A DNA stretch of 64,000 nt from Protofrankia sp963555925 (GTDB taxonomy: Bacteria > Actinomycetota > Actinomycetes > Frankiales > Frankiaceae): NCBI GenBank assembly GCA_963555925.1, contig CAUVXJ010000011.1:62001-126000 (forward strand). Direction: 5' to 3'. The notes under the pieces were generated by a model. That model was not told the origin of the DNA. It saw only the letters and a list, made by a program, of their open reading frames with translations, and did not search any database. The translations under genes and the position numbers were made by a program. This document shows, in pieces, positions 18,080 to 25,691 of the stretch. Each line of letters begins with the position of its first letter. The stretch's first letter is position 1.

Positions 18080-19282
18080 ATGGCGTCACACGGGATCAGG
18101 GACAAGGTTGCCATTGTCGGCATGGGCTGCACGTCGTTCGGGGAGCGTTGGGACTCCTCCGTCGACGACCTGTTGATCGAGTCCTCCCAGGCGGCGTATG
18201 CCTCGGCCGGGCTGTCCCGGGACGACGTGGACGCCTACTGGCTCGGCACGATGGGTTCGGGCAACTCCGGGTTGACGCTGTCGCGTCCGCTGCGGCTGCC
18301 CTACAAGCCGGTCTCCCGGCTGGAGAACTACTGCGCCACCGGTTCGGAGGCGCTGCGCAACGCCTGCTACGCGGTGGCCAGCGGTGCCTACGACATCGCC
18401 ATGGCGATCGGGGTGGAGAAGCTCAAGGACTCCGGCTTCTCCGGCCTGGTCGGGGCGACGCCGCCGTCCGACGGGACCGGCTCGGAGACCACCGCACCGG
18501 CGAACTTCAGTCTGCTCGCGCCCGCCTACGCCAAGAAGTACGGCGTGGACACCGACGAGATGAAGGACGTCCTGACTCGCATCGCGTGGAAGAACCACGT
18601 CAACGGCGCGCAGAACCCGCGGGCGCAGTTCCGTAAGGAGGTGGCCAAGGACGTCATCTGCAACGCGCCGCTGGTCGCCGGGCCGCTGGGCATCTTCGAC
18701 TGCTCCGGCGTCAGTGACGGGTCGGCCGCGGCGATCGTGGTGCGGGCCGAGGACGCCCACCGTTACACCGACAAGCCGATCTACATCAAGGCGCTGTCGT
18801 TCATCGCCGGGCCGGCCACGGGTAACTCCGACCCCGACTACGACTACACCACGTTCCCCGAAGTCGTCGCCTCGGCCAAGGACGCCTACGCCCAGGCGGG
18901 TGTGACCGATCCGCGGGCCGAGCTCGCGCTGGCCGAGGTGCACGACTGCTTCACCCCCACCGAGCTGGTCCTGATGGAGGACCTCGGCTTCGCCGAGCGC
19001 GGGTTCGGCTGGAAGGAAGTGCTCGCCGGGACCTTCGACCTTGACGGTGACCTTCCGGTGAACCCGGACGGTGGCCTGAAGGCGTTCGGGCACCCGATCG
19101 GGGCGTCCGGTCTCCGGATGATGTTCGAATGCTGGCTGCAGCTGCGCGGTGAGGCTCCGGCGAAGCGCACGATCTCCACGGTCGCCGCGGGCAAGAAGCT
19201 CGGGATGACCCACAACCTGGGTGGCGGGCCGGGCGAGTGCGTGTCGTTCGTGTCGATCGTCGGTTCCGAACCGTCGGCCTGA
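18080..19282 (+). CDS. Thiolase, SCPx/lipid-transfer type
   Basis: A 400-residue thiolase-fold protein of the SCPx/Ltp group. The nucleophile is Cys85 in LENYCATGSEALRNACY, HDCF occurs in EVHDCFTPTELVLMEDLG, and GHPIGASG near residue 340 supplies a His. The C-terminal CxG motif of degradative thiolases is replaced by THNLGGGPG, normal for this group. It probably cleaves a branched or ring-derived beta-ketoacyl-CoA or acts as an aldolase. Its start lies two bases after the DUF35 fusion's stop, so the two are translationally linked and may form one complex. Confidence 0.86.
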   Translation: MASHGIRDKVAIVGMGCTSFGERWDSSVDDLLIESSQAAYASAGLSRDDVDAYWLGTMGSGNSGLTLSRPLRLPYKPVSRLENYCATGSEALRNACYAVASGAYDIAMAIGVEKLKDSGFSGLVGATPPSDGTGSETTAPANFSLLAPAYAKKYGVDTDEMKDVLTRIAWKNHVNGAQNPRAQFRKEVAKDVICNAPLVAGPLGIFDCSGVSDGSAAAIVVRAEDAHRYTDKPIYIKALSFIAGPATGNSDPDYDYTTFPEVVASAKDAYAQAGVTDPRAELALAEVHDCFTPTELVLMEDLGFAERGFGWKEVLAGTFDLDGDLPVNPDGGLKAFGHPIGASGLRMMFECWLQLRGEAPAKRTISTVAAGKKLGMTHNLGGGPGECVSFVSIVGSEPSA

Positions 19283-19300
19283 ACCGGGTTTCGAACGCCG

Positions 19301-19332
19301 CAGTCACACAGGACGACAGTCACACAGGACGA
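19301..19332. repeat. 16-bp tandem duplication downstream of thiolase
   Basis: CAGTCACACAGGACGA is repeated twice head-to-tail, 18 bp after the thiolase stop and running into the terminator hairpin. Confidence 0.9.
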
Positions 19333-19376
19333 TGAGAAGGGCACGGCCGTACCGGCCGTGCCCTTCTCATCGTCCT
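19326..19376. terminator. Bidirectional terminator hairpin, 24-bp perfect stem
   Basis: Arms 19326-19349 and 19353-19376 are perfectly complementary with a TAC loop. It lies between the convergent thiolase and TesB genes and is the longest perfect stem among the terminators seen here. Confidence 0.88.
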
Positions 19377-19418
19377 GGCTCCGCAGTATCCAGCGGTTCG
19401 AGGCGTTCAGTGGTTCGC

Positions 19419-19452
19419 GCTGTTCACCGAGCCACGCTGTTCACCGAGCCAC
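19419..19452. repeat. 17-bp tandem duplication at TesB 3' end
   Basis: GCTGTTCACCGAGCCAC occurs twice in tandem, overlapping the last codons and stop of the TesB gene. Because 17 is not a multiple of three, the duplication changed the reading of the protein's extreme C-terminus. Confidence 0.85.
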
Positions 19453-20359
19453 GCTGTTCAGCTGTTCCCCGATGGTCAGGTTCGCGGCGCGGGGTGCGCA
19501 CGAGACCCTCCTGCGCGATCGAGGCCACCAGGTGTCCGTCGGCGTCATAGACGTGTGCCCGGACCAGGGCATGACCGCCGGATGCCACCGGGCTCTCCCG
19601 GTCGTGCAGCAGCCACCCGTCGGCCCGAAACGGCCGGTGGAACCAGACCGCGTGGTCAAGACTGGCCATACTGGTGTCCCTGCTGTTGCTGGCGTGCGGT
19701 AGCAATGCCGTGCTCAGAAGATCGAGATCGGACACGTAGGTGAGCACGCAGACGTGCACGAGCGGATCGTCCGGCAGCGGTTCGGCCGATCGGAACCAGA
19801 CCCGCTGGCGGGCGGGCCTCGGCCCTCGCTCCGCAGCCAGCGCCGGCGGCTCGTCCACACAGCGCACCTCCGCCCTGAACTGCTCTGCGCGGAACCACTG
19901 CATCCAGGGCGCTGATTCGGCGCCCGCGTCGGCGTACCAGTCCTCCAGCGTGCGCACCTGGTCCGGCGGCGGCACCAGTGGCATCGGTTCGGCGTGCGTC
20001 AGACCCTGTGCCGGGAGGTGGAACGAGGCGCTCAACTGGAAGATCGCTTCTCCGCGCTGGAGACCGACCACGCGTCGGGTGCTGTAGGAGCCGCCGTCAC
20101 GGATTCGATCGACCAGGTAGATGACCGGTACAGCCGGGTCACCCGGCCGCAGGAAGTAGGCATGGAGCGAGTGGACGGACCGGGTCGGCTCGACGGTGCG
20201 GCCGGCCGCGATGAGTGCCTGGCCGGCGACCTGACCACCGAAGAGCCGGACCGGCAGTTCCCCGCGGCTACTCCACCCGCGGAAGAGGTCCGTGTCGAGC
20301 CGCTCAAGGTCGAGGACGCCGACAAGGGTGGTGGGTCGTTGTTGCCGGTTATTGATCAA
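19424..20359 (-). CDS. tesB: Acyl-CoA thioesterase II (TesB family)
   Basis: A 311-residue double-hotdog thioesterase. N-terminal hotdog: LFGGQVAGQALIAAGRTV, VHSLHAYFLRPGDP; C-terminal hotdog: CVLTYVSDLDLLSTALLPH, SLDHAVWFHRPFRADGWLLHD. The Asp, Thr/Ser and Gln expected of the family are in place. It hydrolyses acyl-CoAs, perhaps to release CoA from stalled intermediates. The likely start is TTG at 20359. Its ribosome site (AAGGAGGAGGG) falls in sequence matching the palindromic repeat at 20365-20397. A similar gene lies at 34491. Confidence 0.86.
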   Translation of the reverse strand: MINNRQQRPTTLVGVLDLERLDTDLFRGWSSRGELPVRLFGGQVAGQALIAAGRTVEPTRSVHSLHAYFLRPGDPAVPVIYLVDRIRDGGSYSTRRVVGLQRGEAIFQLSASFHLPAQGLTHAEPMPLVPPPDQVRTLEDWYADAGAESAPWMQWFRAEQFRAEVRCVDEPPALAAERGPRPARQRVWFRSAEPLPDDPLVHVCVLTYVSDLDLLSTALLPHASNSRDTSMASLDHAVWFHRPFRADGWLLHDRESPVASGGHALVRAHVYDADGHLVASIAQEGLVRTPRREPDHRGTAEQRGSVNSVAR

Positions 20360-20364
20360 ACCCT

Positions 20365-20397
20365 CCTCCTTGATCCACGTCTCTGTTGCCGGTCGCT
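20365..20397 (+). repeat. Palindromic-element half copy upstream of tesB (copy F)
   Basis: This matches the right end of the 39130-39289 element (CTCCTTGATCCACG, then TGTTGCCGGTCGCT) and is followed by CTAAG, the same type of 5-bp site. Its opposite arm is absent. On the minus strand it contributes the Shine-Dalgarno sequence of tesB. Confidence 0.75.
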
Positions 20398-20401
20398 CTA
20401 A

Positions 20402-20418
20402 GTTAAATGATTTGTCTG
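20402..20418 (+). promoter_or_regulatory. Candidate operator, motif GTTAAMTGATTTRKCTG (copy 2)
   Basis: GTTAAATGATTTGTCTG matches the site at 11231-11247 at 14 of 17 positions. It lies between tesB and the NTF2-like operon. Confidence 0.35.
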
Positions 20419-20710
20419 TAGTGAAGGAGAGTGGGCGGGTTCATGGGTCCGGAGTCACATCCGGTCCGGGCGGTGCCCCTGCGAGCTCCCTGCCTGCGGG
20501 GCCGCTGCCCGTGAGGTCCCCGTCAGGCGGCTGCCCGCTGGTGACCCGCACGATCCGTGCAGGCTCGGGCGGTCTGGGTCGTCCTGGCCAGAAGTCGTCG
20601 CGGAGTCGGCAGTCTGGCCCTATAGTGCAACTTATTAAGCGTATTTCTGTTTGGGTTGATCTGGTTGTGGTTGCGGTGTGACGAATGGGCAGGCCTGACC
20701 TGGAGGTGTC

Positions 20711-21307
20711 GTGACGACGCACGACGTGGGGTTGCTCGCGCGGTTGGAGCAGGTGGAGGCGCGGCTCGCGCTCGGGCAGCTGCCGATCCGGTACGCGCTC
20801 GCGGTCGATGGCCGTGACCTCGATACCTGGGTGTCGTTGTTCGTGCCGGATGTCGACTGCGGCCGGCACGGCCGCGGCCGGGAGGCACTGCGCGGATACA
20901 TCGCGCCCAGTCTGCGGTGGTTCTACCGGTCGGTGCACCAGATCTGCGGTCACCGCGTGGAGTTGCTCGATGCCGACAACGCCCGCGGGCAGGTGTACTG
21001 CCGGGCCGAGCACGAGGTAGGCGACCGCTGGATCGTCATGGCCATCTGCTACTTCGACACCTACCGGCGGATCGACGGCGAGTGGCTGTTCGTCCGGCGG
21101 GACGAGCGGCACTGGTACGCAGCCGATGTCACCGAGCACCCGCAGGCCGTGGGATTCGACAGTTGGGGAACATCGCCGACGCCACCGGGCCTGCCGCAGT
21201 CCTTCCCGACGTGGGCGGGCTTCTGGGACGGCGCCGACACCACCGGGGTAACCGCGGCCGGGACTGGCGCGGCCGGGGCTAGCGCCGCCCGGACGACCCG
21301 GGCATGA
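20711..21307 (+). CDS. NTF2/SnoaL-like protein
   Basis: A 198-residue protein with the cone-shaped NTF2/SnoaL fold pattern: IRYALAVDGRDLDTWVSLFVPDVDCG, LRGYIAPSLRWF, HRVELLDADNARGQVYCRAEH and FDTYRRIDGEWLFVRRDERHWYAADV. Such proteins act as small isomerases, hydratases or non-catalytic partners in catabolic and polyketide clusters. The C-terminal ~50 residues are Ala/Gly/Thr-rich and probably disordered. GTG at 20711 has GGAGG five bases upstream. Its stop overlaps the ATG of the acyl-CoA ligase (ATGA), so the two are coupled. Confidence 0.78.
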   Translation: MTTHDVGLLARLEQVEARLALGQLPIRYALAVDGRDLDTWVSLFVPDVDCGRHGRGREALRGYIAPSLRWFYRSVHQICGHRVELLDADNARGQVYCRAEHEVGDRWIVMAICYFDTYRRIDGEWLFVRRDERHWYAADVTEHPQAVGFDSWGTSPTPPGLPQSFPTWAGFWDGADTTGVTAAGTGAAGASAARTTRA

Positions 21308-22746
21308 CCGCCGCGGCCGGGATGACATGGATGGCCCAGCTCACCGGAGCCTGGTCGGGCCCGGGTGCGGGTCGGACGGCTGTGATCAGTGGTGCCACCC
21401 GCTGGTCCGGCGCCGACCTGCTGCGACACGCCGCGGGCGCGGCCGACTGGCTCGACAGCCTTGCCCTGCCCGTGGGAACCCCGTTGCCGGCCCTGGTCTC
21501 GACCACGTTGGAGGCTCTTGCACTGACCATCGCGGGTGCCGCCACCCGGCGTCCCCTCGCGCCGATCAGCACCAGACTCACCCCCCGGGAACTCGCCGCA
21601 TGCCTGGCCGGCTTCGCCGGCGATCTGCTCGTGGCTGAGCCGGACGCGGCGGACCTCGGCCGGGAACTGGCGACGGCAACGGGCCGCCGGCTTGTCGTTC
21701 ACCCACCGGCCGCGGCGTCCGACCGGCTGTTGACCGACCAGCCGGGTCCGGATGAGACCGCGCTGATCCTGCACACGTCCGGGACATCCGGGGTGCCCAA
21801 GGCGGTGTATGTGGCCGAGGGCAAGCTCGCAGTACGGGGCAGGGTCAACGCCGCGATCGTCGACCTTGCGCCGGGCAGCGTGTACGCATCTGGTTCGCCC
21901 TACCATCACATCGCCGGCCTCGGCATGATCGCGGTTGCGCTGGGCGCCGGCGCCACGGTTGTCTGTGCGCCACCGTTCTCGCCGCGTAACTGGCAGGATC
22001 TGGCCGACTACGGCACGACACATGCTCTGCTGGTACCGACAATGATCGACCGACTGCTCGCTGAAGGCGCGCTGGCATTGCCGACGCTGCGCGTGCTGCA
22101 GTACGGCGCGTCCCCGATCCATCCGGACACGCTCCGCGAGGCGATGGCAGTTCTTCCGGGCGTTGCCTTCGTGCAGATCTTCGGGCAGACGGAGGGTTCG
22201 CCGATCACCTGTCTGAACTTCGAGGATCATCGCCTCGCGGCTACGACCCGGCCCGAGCTGCTGCGCACGGTCGGCCGCGCGGCGCAGGGTGTGGAGCTGC
22301 GGGTGGTCGATCCGGGTCCGGACGGCAGCGGCGAGATCCGGGCCCGCGGCGAGCACCTCTTCCAGCCCGAGGCCGACGGCTGGCTCCACACCGGCGACCT
22401 CGGTCATATCGACCCCGACGGCTATGTCACGCTGCTGGGCCGCCGAGGTGACCGCATTGTGCGTGGCGGGGAGAACGTGGATCCCCTCGAGGTTGAACAG
22501 GTCCTCAGCCTGCATCCCGCGATTCGCGAGGTTGCCGTCGTCGGCCGGGCGGACCGGCGCTGGGGTCAGGTCGTGAAGGCGTTCGTCGTCCCCGCCGACC
22601 CGCGGGATCCACCGGACGCCGAGGAGCTGCGCCTGTTCGCGCGGGAGTCCCTGAGCGGGTTCAAGGTGCCCGCCGAGTGGGAGATGATCGATATTCTGCC
22701 GAGAAGCGCCGCCGGCAAGGTGTTGCGCAGAGTGCTGCAATCGTGA
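21304..22746 (+). CDS. AMP-dependent acyl-CoA synthetase/ligase
   Basis: A 480-residue adenylate-forming enzyme that activates a carboxylic acid to its CoA ester. Motifs: P-loop-like LILHTSGTSGVPKAV (A3), YGASP (A5 region), DGWLHTGDLGHIDPDGYVTLLGRRGDRIVRGGENVDPLEVE (A7-A8) and the catalytic Lys in PRSAAGKVLRR (A10). The first ~130 residues are shorter than in long-chain ligases. It overlaps the NTF2-like gene at its start and the LLM gene at its stop (GTGA), forming a tight operon. The acid substrate is unknown. Confidence 0.88.
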   Translation: MTAAAGMTWMAQLTGAWSGPGAGRTAVISGATRWSGADLLRHAAGAADWLDSLALPVGTPLPALVSTTLEALALTIAGAATRRPLAPISTRLTPRELAACLAGFAGDLLVAEPDAADLGRELATATGRRLVVHPPAAASDRLLTDQPGPDETALILHTSGTSGVPKAVYVAEGKLAVRGRVNAAIVDLAPGSVYASGSPYHHIAGLGMIAVALGAGATVVCAPPFSPRNWQDLADYGTTHALLVPTMIDRLLAEGALALPTLRVLQYGASPIHPDTLREAMAVLPGVAFVQIFGQTEGSPITCLNFEDHRLAATTRPELLRTVGRAAQGVELRVVDPGPDGSGEIRARGEHLFQPEADGWLHTGDLGHIDPDGYVTLLGRRGDRIVRGGENVDPLEVEQVLSLHPAIREVAVVGRADRRWGQVVKAFVVPADPRDPPDAEELRLFARESLSGFKVPAEWEMIDILPRSAAGKVLRRVLQS

Positions 22747-23720
22747 CCGCGGTTGCCGTCGACTCGGCCGGGTCGGGATCGGCCGGGTCGGGATCAGCCG
22801 GGCTGCGGATCGGGGTTCGGCCACCCTTCGCGTTGCTGCGAGGTGGCACCGAGCGACTGTACGAGGCCGCTGCGCAGATCCGGGATCTCGGATTCGACCA
22901 TGCAGTCATCGGTGACCACGTGAGTTTTCGCGGTGGCTACGGTTCCGACGGACTCATCCAGGCCACGGCGTTGCTGGTCGCCGCGCCCGACATCGAGGTT
23001 CACACCGGGGTCTTCCTGCTACCGCTGCGGCACCCCGTCCCGGTTGCGCGCCAGGTAGCCACGCTCGCTGCCATGGCACCAGGGCGGTTCGTCTTCGGGG
23101 TGGGCATCGGCGGCGAGGACCGCGCCGAGGTCGAGGCATGCGGTGTCGACCCCGCCACCCGTGGCCGCCGGATGGACGAGGCGCTCGTCGTGCTGCGGGC
23201 GCTGCTGGCCGGTGCGGCGGTGACGGTCGACGGGGAGCACTTCCAGCTCCGCGACGTGCGGGTGTCACCGCCGCCGGCCCTCCCCGTACCGATAGTGATC
23301 GGTGGTCGGTCGGCCGCCGCGGTCCGGCGGGCGGGTCGTCACGGTGACGGCTGGCTCGGGGTGTGGGTCTCACCCGAGCGCTACGCCTCCGTCGTCACCG
23401 AGATCGATGACGTCGCGATCGCCGCCGGCCGGTCCGCGGTGGCCTGGCGGCACGCGCTGCTGGTCTGGTGCGGCTTCGGCAGCTCGGTGCAGGACGCCGG
23501 TTCGTCGGTCTCGCGGGCGATGGAGAGTTTCTACGGCGTGCCCTTCGACCGCTTCTCGCGGTACGTGCCCCGGGGGACCCCGCAGGATGTGGCGCAGGCG
23601 CTGGTGCCCTATCTTGATGCCGGCTGCCGCGATGTGCACCTGCTGCCGGTCGCGGGTGACGAGGACGAGGCACTCGAGTCGGCGGCGCAGGTACGTCGCC
23701 TGCTCCTGCGGTCGCTCTAA
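22743..23720 (+). CDS. LLM-class flavin/F420-dependent oxidoreductase
   Basis: A ~325-residue luciferase-like enzyme. After a short Gly/Ser/Ala repeat (GSGSAGSGSAG) it has GVRPPFALLRGGTERLYEAA, LGFDHAVIGDHVSF, GVFLLPLRHPVPVARQVATL, PGRFVFGVGIGGED and VIGGRSAAAVRRAGRHGDGW. These are standard for F420/FMN members. The GTG start at 22743 overlaps the ligase stop. The substrate is unknown. Confidence 0.84.
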   Translation: MTAVAVDSAGSGSAGSGSAGLRIGVRPPFALLRGGTERLYEAAAQIRDLGFDHAVIGDHVSFRGGYGSDGLIQATALLVAAPDIEVHTGVFLLPLRHPVPVARQVATLAAMAPGRFVFGVGIGGEDRAEVEACGVDPATRGRRMDEALVVLRALLAGAAVTVDGEHFQLRDVRVSPPPALPVPIVIGGRSAAAVRRAGRHGDGWLGVWVSPERYASVVTEIDDVAIAAGRSAVAWRHALLVWCGFGSSVQDAGSSVSRAMESFYGVPFDRFSRYVPRGTPQDVAQALVPYLDAGCRDVHLLPVAGDEDEALESAAQVRRLLLRSL

Positions 23721-23788
23721 CAGCAGTCAACGTTTTATCGGATGGCTGGGATCCTCTGCCATCCGCCTTCAACGACGAGGAGTAATTC

Positions 23789-24277
23789 GTGGGGCAGTTC
23801 ACGTTCCCGGTGGAGGCCGGTCAGATCATGCTCTTCGCGCGCTCGGTAGCGGATCCCAACCCCGTCTATCACGACGCGGAGCGGGCCGCGGAGGCTGAGA
23901 CCGCGGGGATCATCGCCCCGCCGACGTTTGTTCAGTCCTCCGCCCAGTACGATCCCGACTATCCGCTGCGACCGCGTACCGGCGAGGCGTGGTTCGGCTC
24001 CGGCCGGGAACCCAGCGGAGTCACCGAGCCGGCCTCCGGCGGCGGCCGCCTGCACGCCGAGCAGCATTTCGAGTATTTCCGGCAGGTCCGGCCGGGCGAT
24101 CTGCTCACGGTGACCAGCGTTGCGGGAAAAACCTGGGAGAAGACGGGCCGGCGGGGCGGCAAGCTGCTATTCGAAGAACAGGTCACCGAGTACCGGGACG
24201 CGGCCGGCGAGCTGGTTGTCCGGGCCCGTGGCGTGAGCGTGCGACCCGAGAAGCCGGTTGAGCAGGGGGCGAACTGA
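23789..24277 (+). CDS. MaoC-type dehydratase subunit, N-terminal hotdog (HadA/ChsH2-like)
   Basis: A 162-residue single-hotdog protein similar to the N-terminal half of MaoC hydratases (FAS1-like dehydratase region): MLFARSVADPNPVYHDAERA, GIIAPPTFV, LHAEQHFEYFRQVRPGDLLTV, and LLFEEQVTEYRDAAGELVVRARGV. A degenerate hydratase motif is present. It overlaps the next gene by one base. Two-gene hotdog heterodimers hydrate enoyl-CoAs, as with HadAB or ChsH1-ChsH2. GTG at 23789 follows GAGGAG. Confidence 0.83.
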   Translation: MGQFTFPVEAGQIMLFARSVADPNPVYHDAERAAEAETAGIIAPPTFVQSSAQYDPDYPLRPRTGEAWFGSGREPSGVTEPASGGGRLHAEQHFEYFRQVRPGDLLTVTSVAGKTWEKTGRRGGKLLFEEQVTEYRDAAGELVVRARGVSVRPEKPVEQGAN

Positions 24278-24696
24278 TGGCATTGCGTGGCGCTGAACTG
24301 AAGGTCGGTGAGGTTCGCGAGCAGGTGCTGGTCGAGGACCTCACCCGGACACAGATCGTGCAGTACGCCGGTGCATCCGGGGACTACAACCCGCTGCACA
24401 CCGATGAGGTGTACGCGCGCGATACCGCGGGCTACCCGGGTGTGTTCGCGCACGGGATGCTGGCGATGGGTATGACCGCCCGCGCCGTCACCGACCTGGT
24501 CGGTGACGGGAGTCTCACCCGCTACGGTGTCCGCTTCAAGAGCCAGATCTGGCCGGGTGACCGCCTCACCGCCCGCGTCACCGTTGCCGGCCTGCGCGAC
24601 GACGACGGCGTCGGCCTGGTCGACCTCGACGTGGTCACGGTCAACGCGCGGGGTGAGGAAGTCATCGCCGGCTACGCCACGGCCCGCGTGGAGTAG
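24277..24696 (+). CDS. MaoC-type enoyl-CoA hydratase subunit (catalytic hotdog)
   Basis: A 139-residue hotdog protein with the hydratase-2 motif intact: ASGDYNPLHTDEVYARDTAGYPGVFAHGMLAMGM, giving the catalytic Asp and His. The end has VRFKSQIWPGDRLTARVTV. It should form a heterodimer with the preceding partner subunit and add water to a 2-enoyl-CoA. Start and stop overlap (TGATG) indicates translational coupling. A long hairpin follows at 24758. Confidence 0.86.
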   Translation: MALRGAELKVGEVREQVLVEDLTRTQIVQYAGASGDYNPLHTDEVYARDTAGYPGVFAHGMLAMGMTARAVTDLVGDGSLTRYGVRFKSQIWPGDRLTARVTVAGLRDDDGVGLVDLDVVTVNARGEEVIAGYATARVE

Positions 24697-24757
24697 GGCT
24701 GGACAGGCCCACAAGCCTGGCAGACCGCTGACGAATCAGTCGGCCAGGGTTAGTAGG

Positions 24758-24809
24758 TGTGCTGGGTGGCTGCGGGGACTCCACATCGGGTCCGCGGCCA
24801 CCCAGCACA
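24758..24809. terminator. Bidirectional terminator hairpin
   Basis: An ~18-bp stem with one mismatch (outer TGTGCTGGGTGGC pairs with GCCACCCAGCACA), extended by inner GGAC/GTCC pairing, lies between the convergent MaoC and SDR genes. Confidence 0.8.
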
Positions 24810-24815
24810 ATGTGG

Positions 24816-25604
24816 TCAGTGGCCGGTAGGGGCGGCTTTGCGGCCGAGCTCGTCCAGCAGCAACTGGCTGTAGACGATCCGCCCGGTGATGTCTCCTTCG
24901 ACCAGTGCCAGTGCGGCCTCAGCAATCACCGAGGAATCCTCGATCGGAAAGTCCGCGACGAGGTCATGGGCGCCCGCGCCAGGTGTCGCCACATTGTCGT
25001 GGGGGGCGAGCGCGTTGGCTCGTATTCCGTGGGGGTAACCCTCAGCCGCGAGCGCGGTCGTGAAACGTTCCAGCGCCGCCTTGCACAGGCCGTACGCGGC
25101 GAAGCCGCGTTCCTGTATTGGTTCGAACGGCGGACCCTGCGGGTGCAGCGCGGCCCGGGAGGAGATGTTGAGCACCCACCCGGCCCCCCGCTCGCGCATA
25201 CCCGGGAGCACCAGCTGGGTCAGCTCGAAGGGCGCCCACACCTGAACCTCGATCATGAGGCGGAAACGCTTCTCGGTGAACTCCTCGACCGGTGCGATGA
25301 AAGTGACGGCCGCGTTGTTCACAAGGATGTCGACCGGCCCGAACGCCTCGACAGTCTCGGCGACGATGCGCCGCCTGTCCTCGGCCGAGGACAGGTTGCC
25401 GCGCACGGCAACGGCGTCGTGGCCGGCGGCCTGGATACTCTCGACGGTCTCCCGCAGGCTTCCAGAGTACCGGGGGTCGGGCTCCAGAGTGCGGGCCACG
25501 GCCGCGACCCTGGCTCCTTCGCGCGCGAGTCGGAGTGCCATCGCCGCACCGATGCCGCGGCTCGCCCCGGTGACCAGTGCCACCCTTCCGTCCAGCGTTC
25601 CCAC
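24816..25604 (-). CDS. Short-chain dehydrogenase/reductase
   Basis: A ~262-residue SDR: TGASRGIGAAMALRLA (cofactor loop), NLSSAEDRR, VDILVNNAAVTFIAPVEEF, SSRAALHPQG and the YGLCKAALERF catalytic Tyr/Lys. The C-terminal loop has ITGRIVYSQLLLDELG. It belongs to a group often annotated as 3-oxoacyl or steroid-like dehydrogenases; the substrate is unknown. GTG at 25604 is chosen because GAGGAGG lies five bases upstream; the in-frame start at 25634 is less supported. Confidence 0.84.
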   Translation of the reverse strand: MGTLDGRVALVTGASRGIGAAMALRLAREGARVAAVARTLEPDPRYSGSLRETVESIQAAGHDAVAVRGNLSSAEDRRRIVAETVEAFGPVDILVNNAAVTFIAPVEEFTEKRFRLMIEVQVWAPFELTQLVLPGMRERGAGWVLNISSRAALHPQGPPFEPIQERGFAAYGLCKAALERFTTALAAEGYPHGIRANALAPHDNVATPGAGAHDLVADFPIEDSSVIAEAALALVEGDITGRIVYSQLLLDELGRKAAPTGH

Positions 25605-25637
25605 GGATCCTCCTCGACCGGTGGGTGGAACCATCCC

Positions 25638-25667
25638 ACCATATGGTCTAAATAGTTATATTTTTAG
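25638..25667. promoter_or_regulatory. Candidate operator: ACCATATGGT palindrome and TAGTTATATT (copy 2)
   Basis: A perfect 10-bp palindrome (25638-25647) is followed by a 20-bp imperfect palindrome with CTAAA/TTTAG ends (25648-25667) that contains TAGTTATATT (25653-25662). It lies 34 bp upstream of the SDR start. The 10-mer recurs exactly at 35518-35527. Confidence 0.4.
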
Positions 25668-25691
25668 ATGACTTCCTGTGTACCCTGGCGA

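Larger units (their letters stand above)
20360..20710. other. Intergenic region between divergent tesB and NTF2-like gene
   Basis: This 351-bp region holds the repeat half copy (20365-20397), the GTTAAMTGATTTRKCTG-type motif (20402-20418) and an AT-rich patch (about 20620-20655) that could be the promoter of the NTF2-like operon. No gene was recognised. Confidence 0.5.

Noticed and set aside
16645..18132. 495-codon open frame opposite the DUF35 fusion
   Set aside because: Antisense shadow; composition is biased and no ribosome site or motif was seen.
21061..22824. 587-codon open frame opposite the acyl-CoA ligase
   Set aside because: Antisense shadow of a gene with all ligase motifs on the plus strand.
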